In this document: piece by piece, positions 52,463 through 61,767 of the stretch
How the letters are laid out: every line of letters begins with the position of its first letter
Position numbering within the stretch: position 1 is the stretch's first letter
Assembly: GCA_020845495.1 (NCBI GenBank)
Contig: JADLFM010000152.1
Coordinates: 7,501-71,500, forward strand
Length of the DNA: 64,000 nucleotides
Origin: Chloroflexota bacterium
GTDB taxonomy: Bacteria; Chloroflexota; UBA6077; JACCZL01
Direction: 5' to 3'
The notes under the pieces: model-generated
The model's database searches: none
The model's input: only the letters and a program-made list of their open reading frames with translations
What the model was told of the DNA's origin: nothing
Translations under genes and position numbers: made by a program

Positions 52463-52499
52463 CGTGACCCTGACGGAGCCATGCTCCGTCAGGGTCACG
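52463..52499. terminator. Hairpin terminator after the small cysteine-motif gene
   Basis: A perfect 16-bp stem with a CCATG loop, left arm CGTGACCCTGACGGAG, 31 bases past the 52431 stop and 41 bases before the end of the convergent 52540-52932 gene. Confidence 0.75.
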
Positions 52500-52539
52500 G
52501 ATGTCGACGGATCGTTTCGGCCGCGAACCCGAGTCAATG

Positions 52540-52932
52540 TCAGCGGGGCAGCGGCGGCTCCCCGTCGCCGGTAGCGCTCCCCTCTGGCTCGATGTCGAAT
52601 GCATCCTCGTTCATATTCAGCGCCTGCGCCTGCGAGACCGAGACCGGCTGCATCCAGGTGATCAGCTTCGTCCAGATCCGTTCGGGTACGTCGTCGTGGC
52701 AGGCGTACGTCGGATCGATCGGCGGTTTCTCGTCACCCGTCGCGACGAAGGCGCCGCGGGCTGGGTTGTCGAGATCGAAGTAGACGTGACCCGGCTCGAA
52801 GCGGGCGCCCTTCCAGAGCAGCACCTGCTTCAGGTCCTGGTCCTCCATCCAGGCCGAAAGCGCCGGCAGATGGTCTCGGCAGTCATAGGCGGTCACGCAG
52901 TCTCGAATGTCGTCCATACGGTTGTCGCTCAC
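52540..52932 (-). CDS. Conserved-looking hypothetical protein, 130 residues
   Basis: I do not recognise a family. The sequence is Asp/Glu- and aromatic-rich (DCRDHLPALSAWMEDQDLKQVLLWKGARFEPGHVYFDLDNPARGAFVATGDEKPPIDPTYACHDDVPERIWTKLITW in parts), with three cysteines and a disordered acidic tail. GTG at 52932 has AAGGA about ten bases upstream and gives a compact protein; a longer frame to 53037 has no ribosome site. The composition suggests a soluble cytoplasmic protein. It lies between the small cysteine-motif gene and a HAD hydrolase gene on the same strand, with 126 bases to the latter. Confidence 0.7.
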   Translation of the reverse strand: MSDNRMDDIRDCVTAYDCRDHLPALSAWMEDQDLKQVLLWKGARFEPGHVYFDLDNPARGAFVATGDEKPPIDPTYACHDDVPERIWTKLITWMQPVSVSQAQALNMNEDAFDIEPEGSATGDGEPPLPR

Positions 52933-53058
52933 GTGACACCGTCCTTCCTGTGTGCTGACAGGTGAGGGGGTGCAAGTGACGTACCCCATACGCGGGCCAC
53001 AACCACTGGCGCTCGCTGATGCCCTTGAGAGCTCCACTCCGACGTGGGAGGCACTACC

Positions 53059-53799
53059 TCAAGCGCCAAGCTGGCGGGCCAGATCGACGAAATCGCGCGC
53101 CACGATGTCGACGCGGTCGTCAGGCTCGCCTTCCTGCGTGCCGTCCGGACCCCACTCCAGCGGGCGGCGGACAAACGCGGTCCGCAAGCCTTGCTCCCTC
53201 GCGGCATACAGATCGCGCAGGTGGGCAGCCGTCATGACCACCCGGTTCAACGGTACCCCCAGGAAGCGGCCCGCCGAGCGATACGTCTCAGGATCCGGCT
53301 TGTACCGCCCGACGAGTTCGGCCGAGAGAATGCAGTCCCAGGGCAGCCCGGCATACTTCGCCATGTCGGTGAGCAGCGCAACGTTGCCATTCGATAGCGT
53401 CGCGATGGTGTAGCGGCGCTTCAGGCGGCCGAGCCCCTCCACCGAGTCCGGCCAGCCGTCGAGTCGGTGCCACGCCCGTGCGAGCCAGTCGAATTGCTCG
53501 TCCGAGAGCCCCCGCACCCTGTACGTCCCGAGCAGGTGTTCGAGCTTGCGGCGCATGAAGACGTCCACCGTCTCCCAGGGCGCTTCGCCACGCCGGATCT
53601 CGGCGATGTGCTCGTGATAGCCTACGCGGCGCCACTCGTCAGCAAGCGCCGCCCAGTCGACAGTCTGGCCCGTCTGACGCCCGATCTCCTCACCGGCTCG
53701 CGTCACCGAGCTACGCCAATCCACCACCGTCCCAAAGACGTCGAAGACGAGCGCATCCACCTCGCCGGCGAGCGGGCTGACCTGTGTCTCGGCAGTCAT
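53059..53799 (-). CDS. HAD-superfamily hydrolase, haloacid dehalogenase type II
   Basis: A 246-residue HAD protein. Motif I is LVFDVFGTVVDW with nucleophile Asp20; motif II is TLSNGN; motif III Lys is in GRYKPDPETY; motif IV is reduced to MTAAHLRDLYAAREQG, as in L-2-haloacid dehalogenases, where an Asp pair is not needed. The cap domain with WxALADEWRR fits that subgroup. Substrate could be a 2-haloacid or a phosphate ester. ATG at 53799 has GGGGAG ten bases upstream. It is divergent from the GNAT gene, whose start is only 46 bases away, so the promoters overlap. Confidence 0.87.
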   Translation of the reverse strand: MTAETQVSPLAGEVDALVFDVFGTVVDWRSSVTRAGEEIGRQTGQTVDWAALADEWRRVGYHEHIAEIRRGEAPWETVDVFMRRKLEHLLGTYRVRGLSDEQFDWLARAWHRLDGWPDSVEGLGRLKRRYTIATLSNGNVALLTDMAKYAGLPWDCILSAELVGRYKPDPETYRSAGRFLGVPLNRVVMTAAHLRDLYAAREQGLRTAFVRRPLEWGPDGTQEGEPDDRVDIVARDFVDLARQLGA

Positions 53800-53845
53800 G
53801 GCGCGATACTCCCCACTGAGATACCGACCATGGTACGCTGACGCC

Positions 53846-54379
53846 ATGCTCGAAATCAGCGAAGTGCCAGATCTCACGCCGGACGACGTGTCGGCGCTCA
53901 CTGACCTGCTCGTCGCGGTCGTCGACGATGGGGCATCGATCGGGTTCTTGCCGCCGCTCGACCCGGCTGATGCCGAGCAGTACTGGCGCAGCGTGCCGGG
54001 ACCGAACACGGTTCTTCTACTCGCCCGAGAGAACGACCAGCTTGTTGGGACCGCCCAACTACGCCTCGAGCCGCGCCCGAATGGCCTCCACCGGGCCGAG
54101 GTGGCCAAGGTAATCGTGCATCCATCGGCGCGGCGGCGGGGGATCGCGCGAACGCTCCTGCAGGAGGTGGAGCGGGCGGCTCACCGCGAGACCCGCACTC
54201 TCTTGATCCTCGATACCCGCGAAGGCGATCCGTCCAACGACCTGTATCGAGCTTTCGGGTTCCAGGAAGCTGGCCGGATTCCGCACTTCGCGCACGACGG
54301 CAACGGGCGGTTCGATACGACGGTGATCTACTACAAGCGGCTGCCGTCCGGAGAGGCGTTAGCACCGGAGAGGCGTTAG
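53846..54379 (+). CDS. GNAT-family N-acetyltransferase
   Basis: A 177-residue acetyltransferase. Acetyl-CoA binding motif A is VIVHPSARRRGIARTLLQEVE (RRxGIA loop), followed by LILDTREGDPSNDLYRAFGFQEAGRIPHF, the typical C-terminal strand-loop. The acceptor is unknown; amine groups of small molecules, tRNA or proteins are all possible. ATG at 53846 gives the compact domain. The last codons and the stop lie in a 17-bp tandem repeat (54348-54398), so the C-terminal residues may be recent. Confidence 0.86.
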   Translation: MLEISEVPDLTPDDVSALTDLLVAVVDDGASIGFLPPLDPADAEQYWRSVPGPNTVLLLARENDQLVGTAQLRLEPRPNGLHRAEVAKVIVHPSARRRGIARTLLQEVERAAHRETRTLLILDTREGDPSNDLYRAFGFQEAGRIPHFAHDGNGRFDTTVIYYKRLPSGEALAPERR

Positions 54380-54398
54380 CACCGGAGAGACGTTAGCG
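54348..54398. repeat. Tandem repeat, three 17-bp units, crossing the GNAT stop codon
   Basis: CCGGAGAGGCGTTAGCA at 54348-54364 and 54365-54381 (identical), then CCGGAGAGACGTTAGCG at 54382-54398 (two changes). The unit is not a multiple of three, so a change in copy number would shift the GNAT C-terminus and stop. Confidence 0.9.
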
Positions 54399-54441
54399 AG
54401 GGAGCATACGTGACCCGGAGGATCCAGGGGTTGAGGCGTAG

Positions 54442-55005
54442 GTGGCAGCGGGCCGAAAGAGTATGACGCAGCGGCTAGCGATCGTCGTCGGCATCGTACT
54501 GCTGATGTGGCTGCTCGAGATCGTCGATCTGCTCACCCCGTGGCAGACGACCGACATCTACGGTATCCGGCCGCGGTCTCTCGACGGGCTCTCGGGCATC
54601 GTCCTGGCGCCGTTCCTCCACGGCGGCCTGGCGCACCTCGCGGCCAACACCATCCCCTTCATCATGCTTGGCTGGCTGGTCATCATGCGGGGCATCGGGA
54701 CGTTCGTCGCGGTGAGCCTGCTGGTGATGCTGGCCGGCGGCCTCGGCGTCTGGGTGCTCGGTCGACCGGGTACGGTCCACGTCGGCGCGAGCGGCATCAT
54801 CTTCGGCTACATCGGCTATCTGATGGCACGCGGCTACTTCGACCGGAGCTTCGTCTCGATCGTCGTCGCACTCATCGTCGGCGTGCTCTATGGCGGCGCG
54901 ATCTGGGGCGTCCTGCCCGGCCAGCGCGGCATCTCCTGGGAAGGCCACCTTTTCGGCTTCCTGGCCGGCATCCTCGCCGCCTGGCTGCTCCAGGCTCGCC
55001 GGTAA
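54442..55005 (+). CDS. Rhomboid-family intramembrane serine protease
   Basis: A 187-residue rhomboid. It has the conserved HGGLAHLAANTIPF block (His and Asn of the oxyanion region), the catalytic serine in VGASGIIFG (Ser117) and the catalytic histidine in WEGHLFGFLAG (His169). About six membrane segments, the minimal catalytic core. GTG at 54442 or ATG at 54463 could start it; GAGGCG precedes the first. Substrates are unknown. Followed directly by a hairpin terminator shared with convergent dapA. Confidence 0.9.
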   Translation: MAAGRKSMTQRLAIVVGIVLLMWLLEIVDLLTPWQTTDIYGIRPRSLDGLSGIVLAPFLHGGLAHLAANTIPFIMLGWLVIMRGIGTFVAVSLLVMLAGGLGVWVLGRPGTVHVGASGIIFGYIGYLMARGYFDRSFVSIVVALIVGVLYGGAIWGVLPGQRGISWEGHLFGFLAGILAAWLLQARR

Positions 55006-55006
55006 G

Positions 55007-55046
55007 CCCGGACCCCCGCTCCCGTGTGTGGGAACGGGGGTCCGGG
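55007..55046. terminator. Bidirectional hairpin between rhomboid and dapA
   Basis: Left arm CCCGGACCCCCG pairs perfectly with CGGGGGTCCGGG, plus an inner CCC/GGG after a two-base mismatch. It begins one base after the rhomboid stop and ends six bases before the dapA stop, so it serves both. Confidence 0.75.
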
Positions 55047-55052
55047 ACGCGC

Positions 55053-55955
55053 CTACGCCCGCGCCGGCACCGGCAGATCGATGTGCGCGGCGGCGAGCGC
55101 TGCGTCGATGACGGCCGCCGACCTCTCGTCTGGCTCCACCAGCGGCAGGCGCGGCGACCCGACGTCGAAGCCGACCTTCCGCAAGGCGTACTTCAGAGGG
55201 ATCGGGTTGGTGGTGACGAACAGTGCGTTGAAGAACGGCCGAAGCTTGCGGTGCAACGCCGACGCCTCGCCGGTTCGCCCAGCCACGAAGTGCCCGATCA
55301 TCTCCTGAATCTGCGCGCCGACGAGGTGCGATGCGACGCTGACGATGCCATATCCGCCGAGCGAGAGTAGCGGGAGGGTCGCAATGTCGTCACCGCTCCA
55401 GACCCGGAAGCCGGGCTGGCTTTCCTCGATGATCTGGGCAATCGCGTCGAAGTTCCCGCTGGCCTCCTTGATCCCGACGATGTTGGGGATCCGGCTGAGC
55501 CGGATCGTGGTCTCGGGCAGCATGTTCGTGACCGTCCGAGACGGCACGTTGTAAAGGATCATTGGCAGATCGACGGCTCGAGCGATGGCCTCGAAATGGG
55601 CGTACAGGCCCTGCTGTGGCGGCTTGTTGTAGTACGGCACCGTGCCGAGAATACCGTCGACGCCGGCTGCTTTGGCCTCCAGACTCGCCTCGATGCTCTC
55701 GGCCGTGTTGTAGTTACAGGTTCCGGCTACGATCGTTGCCCGCGCGCCGATTGCGTCGCGGACCTCACGGAACAGTCGGACCTTTTCGCTCGATGTCAGC
55801 GTCGGCGACTCGCCGGTGGTCCCGGAGAGAACCAGCCCGTTCGAGCCGGACGCGATCAACGCCTCGGCAAGCTCACATGCCCGCGCGTAGTCGACGTTGC
55901 CCTGTCCGTCGAATGGCGTCACCATCGCCGTGAGAACTCGCCCGAACTCCGCCAT
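55053..55955 (-). CDS. dapA: 4-hydroxy-tetrahydrodipicolinate synthase
   Basis: A 300-residue TIM-barrel lyase that condenses pyruvate with aspartate semialdehyde for lysine and diaminopimelate. The Schiff-base Lys163 is in NIVGIKEASG; Tyr134 in YNVPSR and the Thr pair in GTTGES complete the active site. ATG at 55955 follows GGGAGG. It is the third diaminopimelate gene on this strand (dapB, asd, dapA), but a hairpin at 56059-56093 lies between asd and dapA, so dapA may have partly separate expression. Confidence 0.95.
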   Translation of the reverse strand: MAEFGRVLTAMVTPFDGQGNVDYARACELAEALIASGSNGLVLSGTTGESPTLTSSEKVRLFREVRDAIGARATIVAGTCNYNTAESIEASLEAKAAGVDGILGTVPYYNKPPQQGLYAHFEAIARAVDLPMILYNVPSRTVTNMLPETTIRLSRIPNIVGIKEASGNFDAIAQIIEESQPGFRVWSGDDIATLPLLSLGGYGIVSVASHLVGAQIQEMIGHFVAGRTGEASALHRKLRPFFNALFVTTNPIPLKYALRKVGFDVGSPRLPLVEPDERSAAVIDAALAAAHIDLPVPARA

Positions 55956-56058
55956 CGCAGCCTCCCGCACCTCTTCGTGTCTCCTGCCCCCGCCCGGCAG
56001 GGGCTACGTATCCCGTCATCGACTCAGATCCTCTTGGCGACGAAGTCAACGTCAACCA

Positions 56059-56093
56059 ACGGACCCGGTAGGGAGGCTCCCTGCCGGGTCCGT
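56059..56093 (-). terminator. Hairpin after asd
   Basis: A 17-bp stem, one G:T pair, with arm ACGGACCCGG, nine bases past the asd stop on the minus strand. T-rich TTGGTT follows it in that direction. It would reduce read-through into dapA. Confidence 0.65.
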
Positions 56094-56101
56094 CTTCAGA
56101 C

Positions 56102-57145
56102 TCAGCGCGCGGCCACAGCAGCCGGCGCGACTGATGCCAGCGGCGCACCGTAGAGCAGTTCCGCGATTTGCACCGCATTGAGCGCGGCGCCCTTGCGCAG
56201 GTTGTCGGAGACGCACCAGAGCACGATACCGCCCGGATTCGAAACGTCCGCGCGAATCCGCCCGACGTAGACTGGATCGCGGCCCGCGGCATCGAGCGGC
56301 CGGGGGTACTCGTCGTTGGCTGGATCATCCACCACTACGATGCCCGGCGCCGTCGAGAGAATCTCGCGCGCCTCCGTCGGGTCCATCGGCCGCTCGAACT
56401 CGATGTGCAGCGCCTCCGAGTGACCGATAGCGACGGGTACCCGCACGCAGGTCGCCGAGAGCCGCAGGTCGGGGATGCCCATGATCTTCCGAGTCTCGGC
56501 CAGCATCTTCCACTCTTCCTTGGTGTAGCCATCGTCGCGGAAGCTGTCGATGCGAGGGATCAGATTGAAGACCAGCGTGTGCGGGTGCGCCTCCGGGGCC
56601 GGGTGTTCGCCGTTCAGCGTGCGTCGGGTGTGGTCAACCAGTTCGTCCATGGCCGCCTTGCCGGCGCCGGACGCCGCCTGATAGGTGTCCACCACGACTC
56701 GCTTGAGCCTGGCTGCCGCATGGAGAGGCTGGAGCACGACGACCATCTGAGCCGTCGAGCAGTTCGGGCCGGCGATGATGCCGTGGTGGGACCGCGCAGC
56801 AGCCGGGTTCACTTCCGGCACTACGAGCGGAACGTCCGGGTCCATCCGGAACGCCGAACTGTCGTCGATGACCAGCGTGCCGTTCGCGGCCACCTGAGGC
56901 GCGAACTCGCGGGCCAACTCGCTTGACACCGTGAACAGCGCGATATCCAGCCCGCGGCACGCCTCGACGGTGAACTCGCGGACCGGCAGCGGCTCGTCCT
57001 TGAACGTCATCGTCGTTCCGACCGAGCGCGCTGAGGCAAAGAGCCGCAGTTCGCCGATATCGAGCCGTGCGTTCTCGAGAATGCCGAGGTAGTGGCGGCC
57101 GACCATCCCGGTCGCGCCGACGACCCCAATCTTCAAGCCTGACAT
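56102..57145 (-). CDS. asd: Aspartate-semialdehyde dehydrogenase
   Basis: A 347-residue NADP-dependent enzyme making aspartate semialdehyde from aspartyl phosphate. The NADP loop is GVVGATGMVGRHYL; the catalytic cysteine Cys129 is in GPNCSTAQM; the substrate arginine/histidine block is SATCVRVPVAIGHSEALHIEF. ATG at 57145 has GGAGGGAG upstream and gives the normal N-terminus; a frame to 57184 overlaps a repeat element. It feeds DapA, encoded downstream. Confidence 0.94.
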   Translation of the reverse strand: MSGLKIGVVGATGMVGRHYLGILENARLDIGELRLFASARSVGTTMTFKDEPLPVREFTVEACRGLDIALFTVSSELAREFAPQVAANGTLVIDDSSAFRMDPDVPLVVPEVNPAAARSHHGIIAGPNCSTAQMVVVLQPLHAAARLKRVVVDTYQAASGAGKAAMDELVDHTRRTLNGEHPAPEAHPHTLVFNLIPRIDSFRDDGYTKEEWKMLAETRKIMGIPDLRLSATCVRVPVAIGHSEALHIEFERPMDPTEAREILSTAPGIVVVDDPANDEYPRPLDAAGRDPVYVGRIRADVSNPGGIVLWCVSDNLRKGAALNAVQIAELLYGAPLASVAPAAVAAR

Positions 57146-57220
57146 CAGACCGACTCCCTCCGTGGTGAGATTGCATGTGGACATCAGACCGTCGAGCCTG
57201 ATGTCCTCGGTCTGATGTCC
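57141..57220. repeat. Four copies of a GACATCAGAC element between dapB and asd
   Basis: GACATCAGAC occurs at 57141-57150 (over the asd start) and in GGACATCAGACC at 57179-57190. Its complement occurs as CCTGATGTCC near 57197-57206 and GGTCTGATGTCC at 57209-57220. The outer pair 57179-57190/57209-57220 is a perfect 12-bp inverted repeat able to form a hairpin in the dapB-asd transcript; the other copies allow alternative pairings. Confidence 0.7.
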
Positions 57221-57225
57221 CTTCG

Positions 57226-58020
57226 CTAGGCCAGACCCATCAGGCGGTCGAGGCCATACACGAGACCGCTACGCTTCGAGACTTCCTTGACCGCCAGGAT
57301 GACGCCAGGCATGAACGACTCGCGGCTGAGCGAGTCGTGGCGGATGGTCAGGATCTGCCCAGGACCGCCGAAAATAATCTCCTGGTGCGCGACCAGTCCT
57401 GGCAGCCGAACGCTATGAACCCGGATACCGCCCTCGACACCGCCGCGTGCACCTTCGAGGATGAAGGTCGTGGTCGGCGGGTCGCTGAACTCCTCGCCGC
57501 GTGCCTCACGCATCGCGCGTGCCGTCGACATGGCCGTCCCGGACGGTGCGTCGACCTTGGCATCGTGGTGCATCTCGATGATCTCGGCCGCGCCGAGGTA
57601 CTTCGAGGCCACCCGCGCGAAGTGCAGCATCAGGTTGGCACCGATGGCGAAGTTCGGTGCGACGAACGCTCCGACGCCGGCCTCGTTCGCCAGACGGTCG
57701 ATCTCCTCGAGGTTGGCCGGGCTGATGCCACTCGTGCCGACCACCGGCGAAACCTTGAGGCGCAGTGCTGTCCGGACGTTCTGCATCGCGGCCTCGGGCT
57801 GCGTAAAGTCGACCATCACGTCCGGGCGAACGCGAGTGATAATCGCTTCCAGATCGCGCCCGAGCGGGATCAGACCGCCGCCGCCCGGCAAGTCGAGATA
57901 GTCCTCCGATGCGCGCGGGTCAACACCGCCCGCGAGGTCAATATCCTCCTCGCGGATCAGCGCACCGATGACTTCGCGCCCCATCCGGCCGAGGGCGCCC
58001 GTGACGATGACCTTGGTCAC
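57226..58020 (-). CDS. dapB: 4-hydroxy-tetrahydrodipicolinate reductase
   Basis: A 264-residue reductase for the step after DapA. The NAD(P)H loop is VTGALGRMGREV; the substrate motif EIIEMHHDAKVDAPSGTA carries the catalytic histidine pair and lysine; VVGTSG is also typical. GTG at 58020 with GGGAC upstream. It is the promoter-proximal gene of the diaminopimelate group, with a leader hairpin at 58048-58086 and divergent fumC beyond. Confidence 0.94.
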   Translation of the reverse strand: MTKVIVTGALGRMGREVIGALIREEDIDLAGGVDPRASEDYLDLPGGGGLIPLGRDLEAIITRVRPDVMVDFTQPEAAMQNVRTALRLKVSPVVGTSGISPANLEEIDRLANEAGVGAFVAPNFAIGANLMLHFARVASKYLGAAEIIEMHHDAKVDAPSGTAMSTARAMREARGEEFSDPPTTTFILEGARGGVEGGIRVHSVRLPGLVAHQEIIFGGPGQILTIRHDSLSRESFMPGVILAVKEVSKRSGLVYGLDRLMGLA

Positions 58021-58047
58021 GCGAGTCCCGCTCCCACGCTCATCCCA

Positions 58048-58086
58048 CTCGTCAACAGTGGGCCCAGAACTGAGCCCACTGACGAG
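58048..58086 (-). promoter_or_regulatory. Leader hairpin upstream of dapB
   Basis: CTCGT then CAGTGGGC on one arm pair with GCCCACTG and ACGAG on the other, with a three-base bulge and a ten-base loop, 28 bases before the dapB start. It has no lysine-riboswitch features. It could be an attenuator or mRNA-stabilising hairpin. Confidence 0.45.
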
Positions 58087-58202
58087 CGTCGCGACAAGTG
58101 TAGCAGACGCGTCAACCCTCCGGGCGCACCGACCCAGCGAATCGGCCTGCTAGACTTTCTGACGACACACAGTGACCAGATATTCGGCCAGGAGGCGACA
58201 CG

Positions 58203-59630
<1,428 letters not shown>

Positions 59631-59737
59631 CAGTCCCACCTCGAGCCGCGTCGACCGACACATCCGTCGACGCATCAGGGGAGCGGACGACGACCACCGA
59701 TCGGCAGTCGACGCCACGGCAGATCCGAGTAGCCAGG

Positions 59738-59779
59738 TCACGGAACGGCCGATAGCACGGGCTATCGGCCGTTCCGTGA
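59738..59779. terminator. Hairpin terminator between fumC and the CBS-domain gene
   Basis: A perfect 19-bp stem with ACGG loop, inner arm CACGGAACGGCCGATAGC, 108 bases past fumC and 104 bases past the stop of the convergent 59883-61274 gene. Confidence 0.7.
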
Positions 59780-59882
59780 GGTCTCGTGCCTGGCGCAAGT
59801 CAAGGCGAGATTCACGGGGATGCGTTTTCTGATCGTTCCCACCATAGGCGGCCGGGGCTGCACGAGCGATGAGGTATCGCGA

Positions 59883-61274
59883 CTAGCGATCTGGCCGCGA
59901 CGGCTCGGAGATGGCTTCCAGCGTCGCGCCGCTCATCGGATCCTCGCCGACGTCCACGGCGAGGTCGCCGAGCGACACGATGCCGACGAGATTTTGGTTT
60001 CGGTCGACGACCGGCAGTCGGCGAATCTGGTGCTCACGCATGATCTGCGCCGCCTCCTCGACCGCTACGTCCTCGGAAGCCCAGGCCACGTCGTGCGACA
60101 TCACGTCCCACACACGGGTGGTGGTCGGGTCACGGCCGTCGGCAATCGCCCGCACAGTGATGTCTCGGTCGGTCACCATGCCCTGAAGTTGCACGCCATC
60201 GCAGACCGGAAGTGAGCCGACGTTTAGACGCCGCATCATCGTCGCCGCTTCCGACACCGTCGAATCCGGCCGCACGACGCTTGGGTCGCGGGTCATGATG
60301 TCGCTCAGGCGCATCGACGGGTGTTGGTTACCGCCGCGACCCAGCAGGTACCACACAAGGGCCGCGAATCCAGCCGCGGCCGGGATGGCGAGCAGCCACC
60401 TCCTCGACGGCACCTCGTCCGCCAGGTAGCCGCTCATGTCGGAAAGGTACGTGCCAGCGGCATCGATAAAGGCGCGCTGCTCCACGCTGGAGAGGCGATC
60501 TTGCCAGTCACCCCGCTTGAGGCTGGCCAGAAGATCCTGCCAGTCAGCCCGACTCATACTCGCCAGGCGCTCCGTCCAGTCACCCCGAAACTGGTCCCGC
60601 GCCTGTTCGATGGTGCTGCTGTGGGACGGCCAGAAATAATACGCCAGCGGCAGCGCCACAGGGAGCGTCATGGCTGCCGCGAGGCTGGCCCACAACCTCA
60701 GCGAACGGTCGTGAGCGGAGTCGGCCACAAGGTCAACCGCTTTCTCGAGCATCGATCGCTGCCGCCGCCGTCGCCACCAGTAGTAGCCGCCGGCTCCAGC
60801 ACCGGCGCCGGCGCCGGCCAGCGCCAGGCCAGCGATATACGGCAGCCAACTCCTGCCACCCTCAGAGTCCACGGTCCTGACGGGGGTCGGCTGGCTGCCG
60901 CGCTCGTCTGTGGCGGCGGCGCCAGATGTCTGCATCCGGTCACCCTCCGGCGCAACGCCCGTGATCGCCGCTGTGCTCGACATCGGCACGGACGTCACTG
61001 TACGGCTCATAAGTCCCGGCTCGGCCGGAATGGCTTCCTCGATGCGAATCGAACAATGGACCTCATTGTTCCCGGCCCGCATGACGTCGGTCATCAAGAT
61101 GTCGAAGAAGCCGTAGCCCACTGGCCGGCCGTCGACCGTGATACCTCCGGGCTTGACCTCGCAGACAGTCCCCATCGGGCGGTCTTCCGCATCGTACACG
61201 GCCCAGCCCTTGTCGATAACGCCGACGTTCGGAGGCGGCGTTCGATCCGCTCCAGAAGGAAGATTCTCTGGCAT
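59883..61274 (-). CDS. Membrane protein with PRC-like N-terminus, tandem repeats and a CBS pair
   Basis: A 463-residue protein of unusual build. Residues 15-85 look like a small beta-barrel PRC/DUF2171-type domain (VGVIDKGWAVYDAEDRPMGTVCEVKPGGITVDGRPVGYGFFDIL). A disordered stretch and glycine/alanine-rich helix (LAGAGAGAGAGGYYWW) follow, then a second hydrophobic segment near 196-215, three 12-residue repeats R(G/A)DWxxxLxSxx (230-265), another helix near 295-312 and a C-terminal CBS pair (335-455; PVCDGVQLQGMVTDRDI, PVVDRNQNLVGIVSLGDLA) expected to bind adenosine ligands. ATG at 61274 follows GAGGAG. Function unknown. Confidence 0.8.
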   Translation of the reverse strand: MPENLPSGADRTPPPNVGVIDKGWAVYDAEDRPMGTVCEVKPGGITVDGRPVGYGFFDILMTDVMRAGNNEVHCSIRIEEAIPAEPGLMSRTVTSVPMSSTAAITGVAPEGDRMQTSGAAATDERGSQPTPVRTVDSEGGRSWLPYIAGLALAGAGAGAGAGGYYWWRRRRQRSMLEKAVDLVADSAHDRSLRLWASLAAAMTLPVALPLAYYFWPSHSSTIEQARDQFRGDWTERLASMSRADWQDLLASLKRGDWQDRLSSVEQRAFIDAAGTYLSDMSGYLADEVPSRRWLLAIPAAAGFAALVWYLLGRGGNQHPSMRLSDIMTRDPSVVRPDSTVSEAATMMRRLNVGSLPVCDGVQLQGMVTDRDITVRAIADGRDPTTTRVWDVMSHDVAWASEDVAVEEAAQIMREHQIRRLPVVDRNQNLVGIVSLGDLAVDVGEDPMSGATLEAISEPSRPDR

Positions 61275-61563
61275 CGTCTACTCCTCTCCTCATGCGCCGC
61301 CATCTCGGGATACCCGGGCGGTACAGCGAGGCCCGGCGACACATCCGCCGGGAGGGTTGCAGGGTGCGTGCCTGAGCCAGCGCCGGTACGGTAGACATCG
61401 TCGGCGGATGGGGGCTGCCCATGTCGCTGGCTGGTGGCCGGGAGTCAACGCCCGATCACGGGGCTGAGGCACGACGCTCCGGCCTCACCGCGGATACTCC
61501 AAAGGCTGGGGTGAACGCCGCGCGGCCATCGAGCGCGGCCGGCGATGAGGGAGCGCCTACAAC
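61275..61563. other. Intergenic region upstream of the CBS-domain gene
   Basis: No supported gene. It should contain the promoter of the minus-strand CBS-domain gene. A 75-codon plus-strand frame from 61421 lacks a ribosome site and runs into a hairpin; I do not count it as a gene. Confidence 0.4.
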
Positions 61564-61601
61564 GACGGAGGCCGAGGAGCAGTTGCTCCTCGGCCTCCGT
61601 C
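61564..61601 (-). terminator. Hairpin after the small acidic ORF
   Basis: A perfect 18-bp stem with a two-base GT loop as written (four bases in practice), arm ACGGAGGCCGAGGAGCA, 73 bases past the stop of the minus-strand 61675-61767 ORF. Confidence 0.65.
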
Positions 61602-61674
61602 ACGGTGTGGATACAACCACGCCGTCTATCAGCACCGCCCGACGATAGTCCCCGCCTCGGCGACGCCGAATGAA

Positions 61675-61767
61675 TCAGTCGCCGTCGTCGTCATCGTTGA
61701 GTGGCTGATTCGACAGCCCCTCGTCGATGTCGTTGCCCTCGTCCTGGCTCGGATCCTGGAACGTCAT
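61675..61767 (-). CDS. Small acidic protein, 30 residues
   Basis: Starts MTFQDPSQDEGNDIDEG and ends DDDDGD: about 40 percent Asp/Glu, no lysine or arginine, no cysteine. AGGAGG is eleven bases upstream of the ATG at 61767, a very strong site, and a hairpin terminator lies downstream, so it is probably translated as an independent small protein. Function unknown; acidic microproteins can act as DNA-mimic or chaperone-like inhibitors, but nothing here shows that. Confidence 0.6.
   Translation of the reverse strand: MTFQDPSQDEGNDIDEGLSNQPLNDDDDGD

Noticed and set aside
57160..57184. Fourth copy of the CATGCAATC box upstream of asd
   Set aside because: Only the nine-base core matches (on the minus strand), the flanks differ and the site overlaps the GACATCAGAC repeats.
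57141..58086. Lysine riboswitch for the diaminopimelate genes
   Set aside because: The region is too short and lacks the five-helix junction; only simple hairpins are present.
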